A stretch of DNA of 5,114 nucleotides from an uncultured Clostridia bacterium (GCA_937907605.1 CALCYI010000007.1:1-5114), one strand, 5' to 3'; positions 1 to 5,109 are shown, counted from the stretch's first letter. Notes: a model not told the origin generated them from the sequence alone. Program-made: numbers and translations.

Positions 1-9
1 ACCAAAAAT

Positions 10-39
10 TACCCCTTGAGCGCTTAGTCTCAAGGGGTA
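10..39. terminator. Hairpin terminator of an upstream gene, possibly bidirectional
   Basis: A perfect stem (TACCCCTTGAG, 10-20, with CTCAAGGGGTA, 29-39) closes an 8-base loop. Only a weak T-run follows on the plus strand. On the minus strand the stem is followed by AATTTTTGG, a better terminator tail. No gene is visible to the left in the window, so it may end an upstream plus-strand gene or a minus-strand transcript. Confidence 0.6.
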
Positions 40-53
40 TTTCGACAGACTGA

Positions 54-75
54 GGAGAGGATTTTTATCCTCTCC
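54..75 (+). terminator. Second hairpin, terminator-like
   Basis: GGAGAGGAT (54-62) pairs perfectly with ATCCTCTCC (67-75) around a TTTT loop. AAATTTT follows, a weak U-tract. It lies 15 bases after the first hairpin, so it may be a back-up terminator or a processing/stability structure. It separates the upstream transcription unit from the flavodoxin promoter. Confidence 0.4.
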
Positions 76-106
76 AAATTTTCGCAAATAAAAATAGTAT
101 TCTTTA

Positions 107-135
107 TTGACAAAAGGTAAAAAATGTGCTATTGT
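107..135 (+). promoter_or_regulatory. Sigma-A promoter of the flavodoxin operon
   Basis: A perfect -35 box TTGACA (107-112) is followed by a 17-base spacer and the -10 box TATTGT (130-135). The -10 is preceded by TGC, an extended -10. The expected transcription start is near 142, exactly where the first inverted repeat begins. The flavodoxin mRNA would then have a leader of about 200 bases. Confidence 0.75.
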
Positions 136-141
136 GTCTAT

Positions 142-159
142 GGTTAGCGGCGGCTAACC
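142..159. promoter_or_regulatory. Operator copy 1 on the flavodoxin transcription start
   Basis: GGTTAGC-GGCG-GCTAACC is a perfect inverted repeat with 7-base arms. It begins six bases after the -10 box, so a bound repressor would block initiation. The arm is shared with four other sites in the window. GGTTAG/CTAACC is the half-site of DtxR/IdeR boxes, but those have a one-base centre. A metal-dependent DtxR-family repressor is therefore an inference, not shown. Confidence 0.75.
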
Positions 160-176
160 CTTTGCTTGTCAAAAGA

Positions 177-192
177 GTTAGCATATGCTAAT
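177..192. promoter_or_regulatory. Operator copy 2 in the flavodoxin leader
   Basis: GTTAGCATATGCTAAT contains a perfect 14-base palindrome (178-191) with the same arm and four-base centre as copy 1. It lies about 34 bases downstream of copy 1, centre to centre. It could be a second repressor site, or a small stem in the mRNA. Confidence 0.6.
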
Positions 193-210
193 TGGATTCT
201 ATTCCTTTTT

Positions 211-228
211 CCTATTCCTATTCCTAAT
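211..228. repeat. Three-unit CCTATT tandem tract
   Basis: Three 6-base units (CCTATT, CCTATT, CCTAAT) lie in a pyrimidine-rich strand running from about 198 to 236, between operator copies 2 and 3. The array is short. It may only space the operators, and its copy number could vary by slippage. Confidence 0.5.
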
Positions 229-237
229 CTTATCTTT

Positions 238-253
238 GGTTAGCCGCACTAAC
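238..253. promoter_or_regulatory. Operator copy 3, imperfect
   Basis: GGTTAGCCGCACTAAC keeps the GTTAG and CTAAC arms but its centre is one base shorter than in the other copies. It begins two bases after TATCTT (231-236), which could serve as a weak -10. That mirrors the -10/operator spacing of the other promoters, but no convincing -35 is visible 17 bases upstream. It is either a degenerate operator or a weak second promoter. Confidence 0.5.
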
Positions 254-309
254 ATATATTAAAATATTGTATGCAAAATCGGGAAACCGATTAAATTTTT
301 AGAAAGGAA

Positions 310-325
310 GTTAGCAATTGCTAAC
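310..325. promoter_or_regulatory. Operator copy 4 next to the flavodoxin ribosome binding site
   Basis: GTTAGCAATTGCTAAC is a perfect 16-base palindrome. It ends two bases before the Shine-Dalgarno GAAGG (327-331), which is nine bases from the ATG. As DNA it is a roadblock-type operator site. As RNA it folds into a 6-bp stem with a four-base loop beside the ribosome binding site, so it could affect translation. Confidence 0.65.
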
Positions 326-340
326 TGAAGGTAAAACATT

Positions 341-760
341 ATGAAAGTAGCAGTAGTTTATTGGAGCGGCACAGGTAATACAGAGGCAATGGCAAATGCT
401 GTTGCAAGCGGTGCAGCTGAGGCAGGTGCTGAAGTACAGCTGTTTGGTGCTTCAGAATTTAATAGCAATATGGTTGCTGAGTTTGACAGTATTGCCTTTG
501 GCTGTCCTTCAATGGGTGTTGAAGAATTAGAGGACAGCGAATTTCAGCCGATGTTTGACGACGTAAAGGGCTCACTTTCAGGCAAAAAGGTTGCACTTTT
601 CGGCTCTTACGGCTGGGGCGATGGCGAATGGATGAGAACCTGGCAGGCTGATTGTGAATCGGCAGGTATTTCGCTGGTAGCTGACGGTCTTATTGCAAAT
701 GAGGCTCCCGATGATGAAGCTGTTAAAAACTGTCAGGGACTCGGAAAATCATTAGCATAA
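341..760 (+). CDS. Flavodoxin, short-chain Clostridium type
   Basis: This is a 139-aa cytoplasmic FMN-binding electron carrier that can replace ferredoxin. The FMN phosphate loop SGTGNTE is at residues 9-15. The second flavin loop GCPSMG is at 54-59, and the third, GSYGWGDGEW, is at 88-97, with Trp92 in the usual flavin-stacking position. Length and motifs match Clostridium beijerinckii-type short-chain flavodoxins, with no truncation. GAAGG nine bases upstream supports the ATG at 341. It is the first gene of an operon with the DUF3793 gene, 23 bases downstream. The strong promoter with four operator-like palindromes suggests tight repression, consistent with the known induction of flavodoxin when iron is scarce. 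The family assignment is very secure; the electron donor and acceptor cannot be read from the sequence. Confidence 0.97.
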   Translation: MKVAVVYWSGTGNTEAMANAVASGAAEAGAEVQLFGASEFNSNMVAEFDSIAFGCPSMGVEELEDSEFQPMFDDVKGSLSGKKVALFGSYGWGDGEWMRTWQADCESAGISLVADGLIANEAPDDEAVKNCQGLGKSLA

Positions 761-783
761 TTTTAAATCAAGGAATATCCATA

Positions 784-1347
784 ATGTCAATTGATAAATA
801 TCTGGTGCAACACTGCGCTCCCACGCTTGCCTCACTGAAAACGGCAAATATGTTTTCATGCTCTTACGATAGCGAAAAGAGTCTCAATAATTCTATTGAG
901 TTTTGGAACGAGATTTTTAAGAACAAGGGCGTTGAACTCATTGTGCTGAAAAAACAGAATAATACTGCACTGATTTACGTTTGCAGAAAGAGCCGTTTAG
1001 CAGCCGACCTTGCAAAGGACGGCGTTGCTGAATTCCTTGCAGATTACGGATACAACAGTATTGATACAGATGAAGCCATTAATACGCTGAAAGGTCGACT
1101 TCTCTCCTTAAGTGAATTTCCTCACGAAATCGGAATTTTCCTTGATTATCCTCTTGGCGACGTAAAGGGCTTTATTGAAAATGCAGGTGCAAACTGCAAA
1201 TGTACAGGTTGTTGGAAGGTTTATTGCAACGAGTGCGAAGCAATCAAAATGTTTGCCAAATTCAAAAAATGCAGAGAGGTTTATTCTCGCCTCTATCTGA
1301 GCGGTGAAAGAAACATTGTGCAATTAACTGTTAAATCGGCGGGTTAA
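784..1347 (+). CDS. DUF3793 family protein with cysteine cluster
   Basis: A 187-aa soluble protein with no signal peptide or membrane segment, resembling DUF3793. Typical segments are HCAPTLASLKTANMF (10-24) and FPHEIGIFLDYPLGDV (112-127), then a Cys-rich stretch with Cys138, 140, 143, 148 and 151, followed by Cys163. His10-Cys11 and the cysteine cluster could bind metal or an Fe-S centre; this is an inference, since the family has no assigned function that I know. AAGGAA (770-775) gives a well-placed ribosome binding site for the ATG at 784. It follows flavodoxin by 23 bases with no terminator between, so it shares that gene's regulation. A role in iron-limited redox or metal handling is plausible. 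The last codons form the terminator stem, and the stop codon lies in its loop. Confidence 0.88.
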   Translation: MSIDKYLVQHCAPTLASLKTANMFSCSYDSEKSLNNSIEFWNEIFKNKGVELIVLKKQNNTALIYVCRKSRLAADLAKDGVAEFLADYGYNSIDTDEAINTLKGRLLSLSEFPHEIGIFLDYPLGDVKGFIENAGANCKCTGCWKVYCNECEAIKMFAKFKKCREVYSRLYLSGERNIVQLTVKSAG

Positions 1348-1366
1348 TCCGCCGATTTTGTTTTAT
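1333..1366 (+). terminator. Rho-independent terminator overlapping the end of the DUF3793 gene
   Basis: AAATCGGCGG (1333-1342) pairs perfectly with CCGCCGATTT (1349-1358) around the loop GTTAAT. The tail TGTTTTA follows. The left arm is made of the last codons of the DUF3793 gene and the TAA stop is in the loop. It cleanly separates the flavodoxin operon from the next promoter, which starts only four bases after the tail. Confidence 0.88.
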
Positions 1367-1369
1367 CTA

Positions 1370-1398
1370 TTGAAATATTAACGCGGTGGTGCTATAAT
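1370..1398 (+). promoter_or_regulatory. Sigma-A promoter of the hydrolase operon
   Basis: TTGAAA (1370-1375), a 17-base spacer and a perfect TATAAT (1393-1398) preceded by TGC (extended -10). The start should fall near 1405, inside operator copy 5. The layout closely copies the flavodoxin promoter. No other promoter of this quality is seen before the downstream genes, so it probably drives the whole run to about 5008. Confidence 0.85.
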
Positions 1399-1400
1399 GC

Positions 1401-1418
1401 GGTTAGCAACGACTAACC
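1401..1418. promoter_or_regulatory. Operator copy 5 on the hydrolase-operon start site
   Basis: GGTTAGCAACGACTAACC has 6-base arms (GGTTAG/CTAACC) and the same overall 18-base length as copy 1. It starts two bases after the -10 box and covers the expected transcription start, a classic repressor position. It links the hydrolase operon to the flavodoxin operon in one regulon. The regulator gene is not in the window. Confidence 0.78.
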
Positions 1419-1436
1419 AAAATTAAAGGAGTTAAT

Positions 1437-1583
1437 ACGTCGCAATTAAAGATTTTTGTTAATAACAAAAGGAAGCCTGAGGGTAAACCGTGGCTGAATA
1501 TAACAGCAAGGGAGTAAAAAGAACGAAAAGCCGGATAAGTATTAATTAATGATAGTGTAGATAAAGGTTTTGGAACAGAGTAA
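1437..1583 (+). pseudogene. Possible decayed small gene in the operon leader
   Basis: A strong Shine-Dalgarno AAAGGAG (1425-1431) is followed five bases later by ACG, not ATG. From there the frame reads protein-like: TSQLKIFVNNKRKPEGKPW, on to a TAA at 1515. The +1 frame then reads GSKKNEKPDKY (1510-1542). The original frame resumes with VLINDSVDKGFGTE and stops at 1581-1583. Read together this is a protein of about 49 residues with a lost start codon and two compensating frameshifts. The stop sits 14 bases before the next ATG, a normal operon spacing. I do not recognise the family. Alternatives are an untranslated leader that resembles coding by chance, or a non-canonical ACG start giving a 26-residue peptide. 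Confidence 0.4.
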
Positions 1584-1597
1584 CAGAAAGGGCAAAA

Positions 1598-2785
1598 ATG
1601 AAAAAATACGATATTAATCAGCCGATAACTCTGAAAAGCGGAGTTTATCAACTAAACAGCGAACGTAATTTTGATTACCAGCTTAACCGTGTTATTAACT
1701 GGGACGGCGGCGATTTAGAGGACATAAGAAAAATAGCGCATAAAATTCACACAAGCGCGGATTGGAAGCGTGAGCTTATTGCACTCGGCGATACTGCTAT
1801 GGCGGAAAACAGAACGGAAAACGCAATTGCCTATTACCAAATGAGCGAATTCTTTATGTATGACGGAGACCCCGATAAAAAGAAATACTATCAAAAAGCA
1901 ACGGATTTATTCTATGAATACTACGCCGATTACTTTGAGGGCGAAAACCCGATTATCAAAAGGCATTCCGTTCCCTTTGAAAATGTGACGCTGCCCGTTA
2001 TGCACGTAATACCTGACGGAGAGTGTAAAGGGACAATATTAGTCCACGGTGGTAATGACAGCTATTTTGAAGAATTTTTGTTTTCTCTTCTGTATTTAAG
2101 AGAAAAGGGCTTTGAGGTGTATCTTTTTGAAGGTCCCGGTCAAGGCGGCGTAATGCGGCTTCAGGGTATGCATTTTACTCCCGAATGGGAAAAGCCTGTC
2201 AAAGCCATACTTGATTATTTTGACCTTGACGACATAACCATTGTCGGGATTTCGCTCGGCGGATACCTTGCGCCGAGAGCTGCGGCATTTGATAAGCGTA
2301 TCACAAAGGTTGTTGCTTGGTCGGTTTTTCCTTGCTTTCTTGATGTTATTGTGGGCATTCAAAAGCCTGCGCTTCAAAAAATGTTCTATTTTCTGATGGG
2401 TGCTAAGGCAAGACCTGTCATCAACTTCATTTTCAACAAAAAAGCAAAGAAAGAGCCTATTACCGATTGGGGCTTGAAACACGGAATGTATGCTTACGAG
2501 GCAAAGGATGCTTATGATTATGCCAAGCGATTAAAGCAGTATGATATTGAGCCGATAGCAAAGAAGGTTACGCAGGATATGCTGATTCTCGGCGCGAACG
2601 ACGACCATTTTATCAATTACCATTTAATCGGAAAAGAAATTGATATGCTCACTAATGTTAAAAGTCTTACCTTCCGTCTGTTTACTGATAGGGAAAACGC
2701 ACAAAATCACTGCAATGTAGGCAATGGAAAAATAGCCCTTGATACAATTTGCAACTGGATTGAGCAGATAAACCAACAAGGTTAA
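1598..2785 (+). CDS. Alpha/beta hydrolase with helical N-terminal region
   Basis: A 395-aa cytoplasmic serine hydrolase of the FrsA / 2,6-dihydropseudooxynicotine-hydrolase-like type; the substrate is unknown. Residues 1-120 are mostly helical and charged and would form the N-terminal lid region. The alpha/beta fold starts near 143. The oxyanion-side motif HGG is at 150-152, EGPGQG at 178-183, and the nucleophile elbow GISLGG at 217-222 with Ser219. The acid is likely Asp335 or Asp336 in LGANDDHF, and the base His371 in NHCNVG. The triad looks intact. Full length is typical of the family. AAAGGG (1587-1592), five bases before ATG, supports the start. It is the first intact gene of the operon, about 190 bases from the transcription start. 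Ester, amide or C-C hydrolysis are all possible for this fold. Confidence 0.9.
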   Translation: MKKYDINQPITLKSGVYQLNSERNFDYQLNRVINWDGGDLEDIRKIAHKIHTSADWKRELIALGDTAMAENRTENAIAYYQMSEFFMYDGDPDKKKYYQKATDLFYEYYADYFEGENPIIKRHSVPFENVTLPVMHVIPDGECKGTILVHGGNDSYFEEFLFSLLYLREKGFEVYLFEGPGQGGVMRLQGMHFTPEWEKPVKAILDYFDLDDITIVGISLGGYLAPRAAAFDKRITKVVAWSVFPCFLDVIVGIQKPALQKMFYFLMGAKARPVINFIFNKKAKKEPITDWGLKHGMYAYEAKDAYDYAKRLKQYDIEPIAKKVTQDMLILGANDDHFINYHLIGKEIDMLTNVKSLTFRLFTDRENAQNHCNVGNGKIALDTICNWIEQINQQG

Positions 2786-2814
2786 TATGAAATTTTCGCT
2801 TTGAGGATGCCGGA

Positions 2815-2934
2815 ATGTTAATCTTCGTCGGTTCGTACGTTGTGCTTTGCAGCTATTGGCTGACAGTGATTGCCGAAAAACTTGAAGCAAGAAAAAGCAG
2901 AAGAAAGGAAAGACAAAATGAAAACAGAGAATAA
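2815..2934 (+). CDS. Small single-pass membrane protein (39 aa)
   Basis: A short gene between the hydrolase and the methyltransferase. GAGGA (2803-2807) is well spaced from the ATG at 2815. Residues 2-19 are a hydrophobic segment (LIFVGSYVVLCSYWLTVI). The rest, from 20 on, is very basic and polar, rich in Arg, Lys and Glu, so the C-terminus should stay in the cytoplasm (positive-inside rule). The stop overlaps the methyltransferase start by 17 bases, which suggests translational coupling. Upstream, the same frame stays open to a TGA at 2788-2790 and reads NFRFEDAG. An ATG at 2787 with AAGG in front would join it if one base were removed from the AAATTTT run, so the protein may once have had 48 residues. 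No family is recognised; it could be a membrane partner of the methyltransferase. Confidence 0.55.
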   Translation: MLIFVGSYVVLCSYWLTVIAEKLEARKSRRKERQNENRE

Positions 2935-3415
2935 CCGAAAAAACCAACTGCCTGTTTACGGCGTTGGTCCGCTATACGGTTTCGGCATTTCCGCCGTCAG
3001 CATTTTGTTTATCGTGCTGTCAAAAAAAGTGTTTAAAACGGGCGCTGTATCAGGGCTGAAAATCCCGTTTATTGTTTTTGGAATTGCATTTATTCTCGGC
3101 GGAATTGCCATATGGATATCCGCCGTTATCCTTGCCAAAATTGATGACGGAATAAAAACAAACACACTCGTAACGCGCGGAATCTACGCCTGCTGCCGTA
3201 ATCCGATTTATACTGCGGTTACCTTTGTCAATATCGGCGCGCTGCTTATTGCAAATAACTTATGGTTGCTGCTTTTGCCGTTTTGTTACTGGGCTTATAT
3301 GACCGTTTTGATGAAGCACACAGAGGAAAAATGGCTTTACGATATGTTTGGGGAAGAATACGCCGCATACTGTAAAAAAGTGAACAGATGTATACCGTGG
3401 TGGAGAAAGAAATGA
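2918..3415 (+). CDS. ICMT/PEMT-like membrane methyltransferase
   Basis: A 165-aa polytopic membrane protein resembling isoprenylcysteine carboxyl methyltransferase and phospholipid methyltransferase families, which use S-adenosylmethionine. Hydrophobic segments lie at about 17-35, 48-72, 99-113 and 114-131. The family signature is RGIYACCRNPIY (87-98; usual form G-x-Y-x-x-x-R-[HN]-P-x-Y). The C-terminal signature is at 136-161: the EEK pair, FGEEY (144-148), Tyr151 and RCIPW (157-161). Bacterial members methylate varied small or lipid-like substrates, and many have no known one. ATG 2918 is chosen because AAAGGA (2904-2909) is eight bases upstream. An in-frame ATG at 2870 would add 16 charged residues, lacks such a site and overlaps the small membrane gene further. 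It overlaps the next gene by four bases. Confidence 0.85.
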   Translation: MKTENNRKNQLPVYGVGPLYGFGISAVSILFIVLSKKVFKTGAVSGLKIPFIVFGIAFILGGIAIWISAVILAKIDDGIKTNTLVTRGIYACCRNPIYTAVTFVNIGALLIANNLWLLLLPFCYWAYMTVLMKHTEEKWLYDMFGEEYAAYCKKVNRCIPWWRKK

Positions 3416-4323
3416 CGTTAAAATACAGAATTCTTAAAAAGGTAATGCTTGCCATCAATTTCCGCAGCCGTTTTGATAAGGACGAAGCGGAGATGATTGC
3501 TTTTGCCAAAAAACTGAATGCCAAAACAAAGGTGCCCGCATTAACAGATAAAGAAATAGAAGTAAATAAAATCTATGTTGACGGCGCTTTGGTACTGAAA
3601 TTTACGCATAAAAAGAAAACCGACAGAGCAAATCTTTTTATAATCGGCGGCGGTATGATTAAGTCGCCCCGTCCCGACTCCATTAGAAAGGCGCTGAAAA
3701 TTGCCAAGGAAACGGGGCTGGATATGTATATCCCTTATTATCCGCTGTGCACGGATTATCCGATAACAGAGCCTTACAAAATGATATACGCCACCTACGA
3801 AAAAATGCTTGAAGAATACACGGCTGAAAACATCTCCGTTCTCGGCACATCGTCGGGAGGAAATATAGCGCTCGGTCTGATTGCGTATATGAACGATATT
3901 AAGAGCAGTCTGCCGAAGCCTGCGTCGATTATCCCGATTTCGCCCGGCACCTGCGTGATGAACGACGAGGAATGGAAAAGAATGCAGACGCTCGATAAGG
4001 TAGACGTGCTAATTCCCGCTAAGTTTATGAAAACGGCTGAGGGGATTATGCGCCACGGGGACGACAGCGTACCTGACTATATGATATGGTTGCAAAAAGG
4101 CGATTTTACCGATTGCCCGAAGGTGTATTTTATGTACGGCAGCGACGAAACGCTCTATGCCTGCGCACCGTCCTTTGAGGAGGCAATGAAAAAGTATGGC
4201 GTTGAGTATGAAATGATTGTGGGCGAAGGACTTTTCCATTGTTATCCCGTATTCCCGATTACTAAGGAGTCTAAAGCGGGTTGGGAACAGATGATACATA
4301 TTATGAAGAACTGTTATCGATAA
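3412..4323 (+). CDS. Alpha/beta hydrolase, hormone-sensitive-lipase type
   Basis: A 303-aa predicted carboxylesterase/lipase-like protein of the alpha/beta hydrolase fold-3 group. The oxyanion motif region is FIIGGG (76-81), where the usual HGGG has Ile in place of His. PYYPL is at 108-112. The nucleophile elbow GTSSGGN (145-151) has Ser147. The acid is likely Asp245 in YGSDETL, and the base His276 in GLFHCYP. The triad thus seems complete despite the oxyanion change. There is no signal peptide, so it acts in the cytoplasm. ATG 3412 is preferred: it overlaps the previous stop as ATGA and has GGAG (3402-3405) six bases upstream. ATG 3388 would add eight residues but has no good ribosome binding site. 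The substrate is unknown. It is a different subfamily from the hydrolase at 1598, not a recent duplicate. Confidence 0.87.
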   Translation: MTLKYRILKKVMLAINFRSRFDKDEAEMIAFAKKLNAKTKVPALTDKEIEVNKIYVDGALVLKFTHKKKTDRANLFIIGGGMIKSPRPDSIRKALKIAKETGLDMYIPYYPLCTDYPITEPYKMIYATYEKMLEEYTAENISVLGTSSGGNIALGLIAYMNDIKSSLPKPASIIPISPGTCVMNDEEWKRMQTLDKVDVLIPAKFMKTAEGIMRHGDDSVPDYMIWLQKGDFTDCPKVYFMYGSDETLYACAPSFEEAMKKYGVEYEMIVGEGLFHCYPVFPITKESKAGWEQMIHIMKNCYR

Positions 4324-4336
4324 CGTGGTGAGAAAA

Positions 4337-5008
4337 ATGAAATATGGAATTATAGGCGGATTCATTAAATTTGCATTTGCAAAAACGGCATTTGATTATA
4401 TTGAAAAAGAAATACCTGATATAGATATGAGTTCCTACAAAAGCCGTGTGCTGAAGGAATACAGGGCGATTGTTGAAAGAACGCCCGGCATCGGCAGTGT
4501 GAAGGAAAATATGTTCGTTATGACGATGTATGCAGGCGCGTTCCTGATTGCACTTTATAAAGAGGCTGACGGAAAAATTGATGAAGAAAAGCTGAAAGGC
4601 TTAATTTATGCATTATCCTATTGCCCGCTGATGGTAAAAGCAAAGGAAGGAAAGAGCGCGTTTACAGAAAAGGAAATTGAGAACCGCACAAAACAGGCTC
4701 AGTGGTCAAGAGAGCATATTGAGGAATATCCGATGAACTGGTTTTATTATTTCAAAACCGTTCCCGATAAGGAGGAATACTACATTACTCACAAGCAGTG
4801 CGGTATCTGTAAGCTGACAAAGCAGGAGCACTGCGAGGAGATTACAAAGCATCTTTGTATGATGGATTATTACACCTTTGAAATGCAGGGTGCAGTTCTT
4901 GACAGAACAAAAACGCTCGGCTTCGGCGACGACGAATGTAATTTCCACCTGATGAGCAAGGAGAGAGCAAAGGAAATCGGCTTTGTAAGAAGCCCTGACG
5001 CAAAATAA
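4337..5008 (+). CDS. L-2-amino-thiazoline-4-carboxylate hydrolase-like protein
   Basis: A 223-aa soluble protein resembling the ATC hydrolase family, named after the Pseudomonas enzyme that opens the thiazoline ring of 2-amino-thiazoline-4-carboxylate on the route to L-cysteine. The conserved part is the C-terminal half: YITHKQCGICKL (149-160), KHLCMMDY (171-178), then LGFGDDECNFHLMSK (194-208). Candidate catalytic or metal-binding residues are Cys155, Cys158, His172, Cys174, Asp177, Cys201 and His204. The N-terminal half is helical. Most clostridial members have no proven activity, so the name marks the family, not a proven reaction. ATG 4337 is chosen, with GGTGAG (4327-4332) just upstream. 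GTG at 4325 or 4328 would add up to four residues. It begins 13 bases after the previous stop and is the last gene of the operon. Confidence 0.83.
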   Translation: MKYGIIGGFIKFAFAKTAFDYIEKEIPDIDMSSYKSRVLKEYRAIVERTPGIGSVKENMFVMTMYAGAFLIALYKEADGKIDEEKLKGLIYALSYCPLMVKAKEGKSAFTEKEIENRTKQAQWSREHIEEYPMNWFYYFKTVPDKEEYYITHKQCGICKLTKQEHCEEITKHLCMMDYYTFEMQGAVLDRTKTLGFGDDECNFHLMSKERAKEIGFVRSPDAK

Positions 5009-5015
5009 AGGATTA

Positions 5016-5045
5016 ACCGCAGAGCATAGGCGGTGTGCATTTTAT
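5016..5045 (+). terminator. Weak terminator candidate after the ATC hydrolase-like gene
   Basis: ACCGC (5016-5020) pairs with GCGGT (5030-5034) around a 9-base loop, eight bases after the stop codon. The tail GTGCATTTTAT has only a short T-run and is interrupted. It may end the operon, perhaps helped by the stronger hairpin at 5066. Confidence 0.35.
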
Positions 5046-5065
5046 AAACAATTCGGTACAATCAT

Positions 5066-5109
5066 AACCACCAGTTGAACTGGTGGTTTGCACAGGCCCT
5101 AAAAGGGCC
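5066..5109. repeat. Tandem palindromes, REP-like or an IS200/IS605-type end
   Basis: Two hairpins lie six bases apart. The first is AACCACCAG (5066-5074) with CTGGTGGTT (5080-5088). The second is GGCCCT (5095-5100) with AGGGCC (5104-5109). TGTGCA (5034-5039) and TGCACA (5089-5094) also form an outer inverted pair around the first hairpin. Such paired subterminal hairpins are typical of IS200/IS605 ends and of REP elements. No transposase is visible because the window stops at 5114. The first hairpin followed by TTTG could also help terminate the operon. Confidence 0.45.

Noticed and set aside
123..146. Short ATG frame reading MCYCVYG in the flavodoxin promoter region
   Set aside because: It has no ribosome binding site, overlaps the -10 box and starts upstream of the expected transcription start.
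142..159. Calling the repeat a classical DtxR/IdeR box outright
   Set aside because: The half-site matches, but the known box has a one-base centre. Here the centre is four to six bases, so the regulator family stays an inference.
560..1171. Exact 13-base repeat GACGTAAAGGGCT at 560-572 and 1159-1171
   Set aside because: Both copies are in coding sequence and encode Asp-Val-Lys-Gly in unrelated proteins. A match of this length within 5 kb is plausible by chance.
1454..1470. Perfect AT-rich inverted repeat TTTTGTT-AAT-AACAAAA in the operon leader
   Set aside because: The stem is nearly all A-T, has no T-tail and unlike arms from the operator family. It is too weak to call a terminator or operator.
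1403..1651. Minus-strand open frame across the hydrolase promoter
   Set aside because: It overlaps a strong plus-strand promoter, operator and gene start, has no recognisable domain, and looks like a shadow. The same holds for the other minus-strand frames opposite the genes.
341..5008. Defence system, CRISPR array, tRNA or rRNA
   Set aside because: No direct-repeat array, nuclease, toxin-antitoxin pair or cloverleaf structure was seen. The genes are enzymes of metabolic type.
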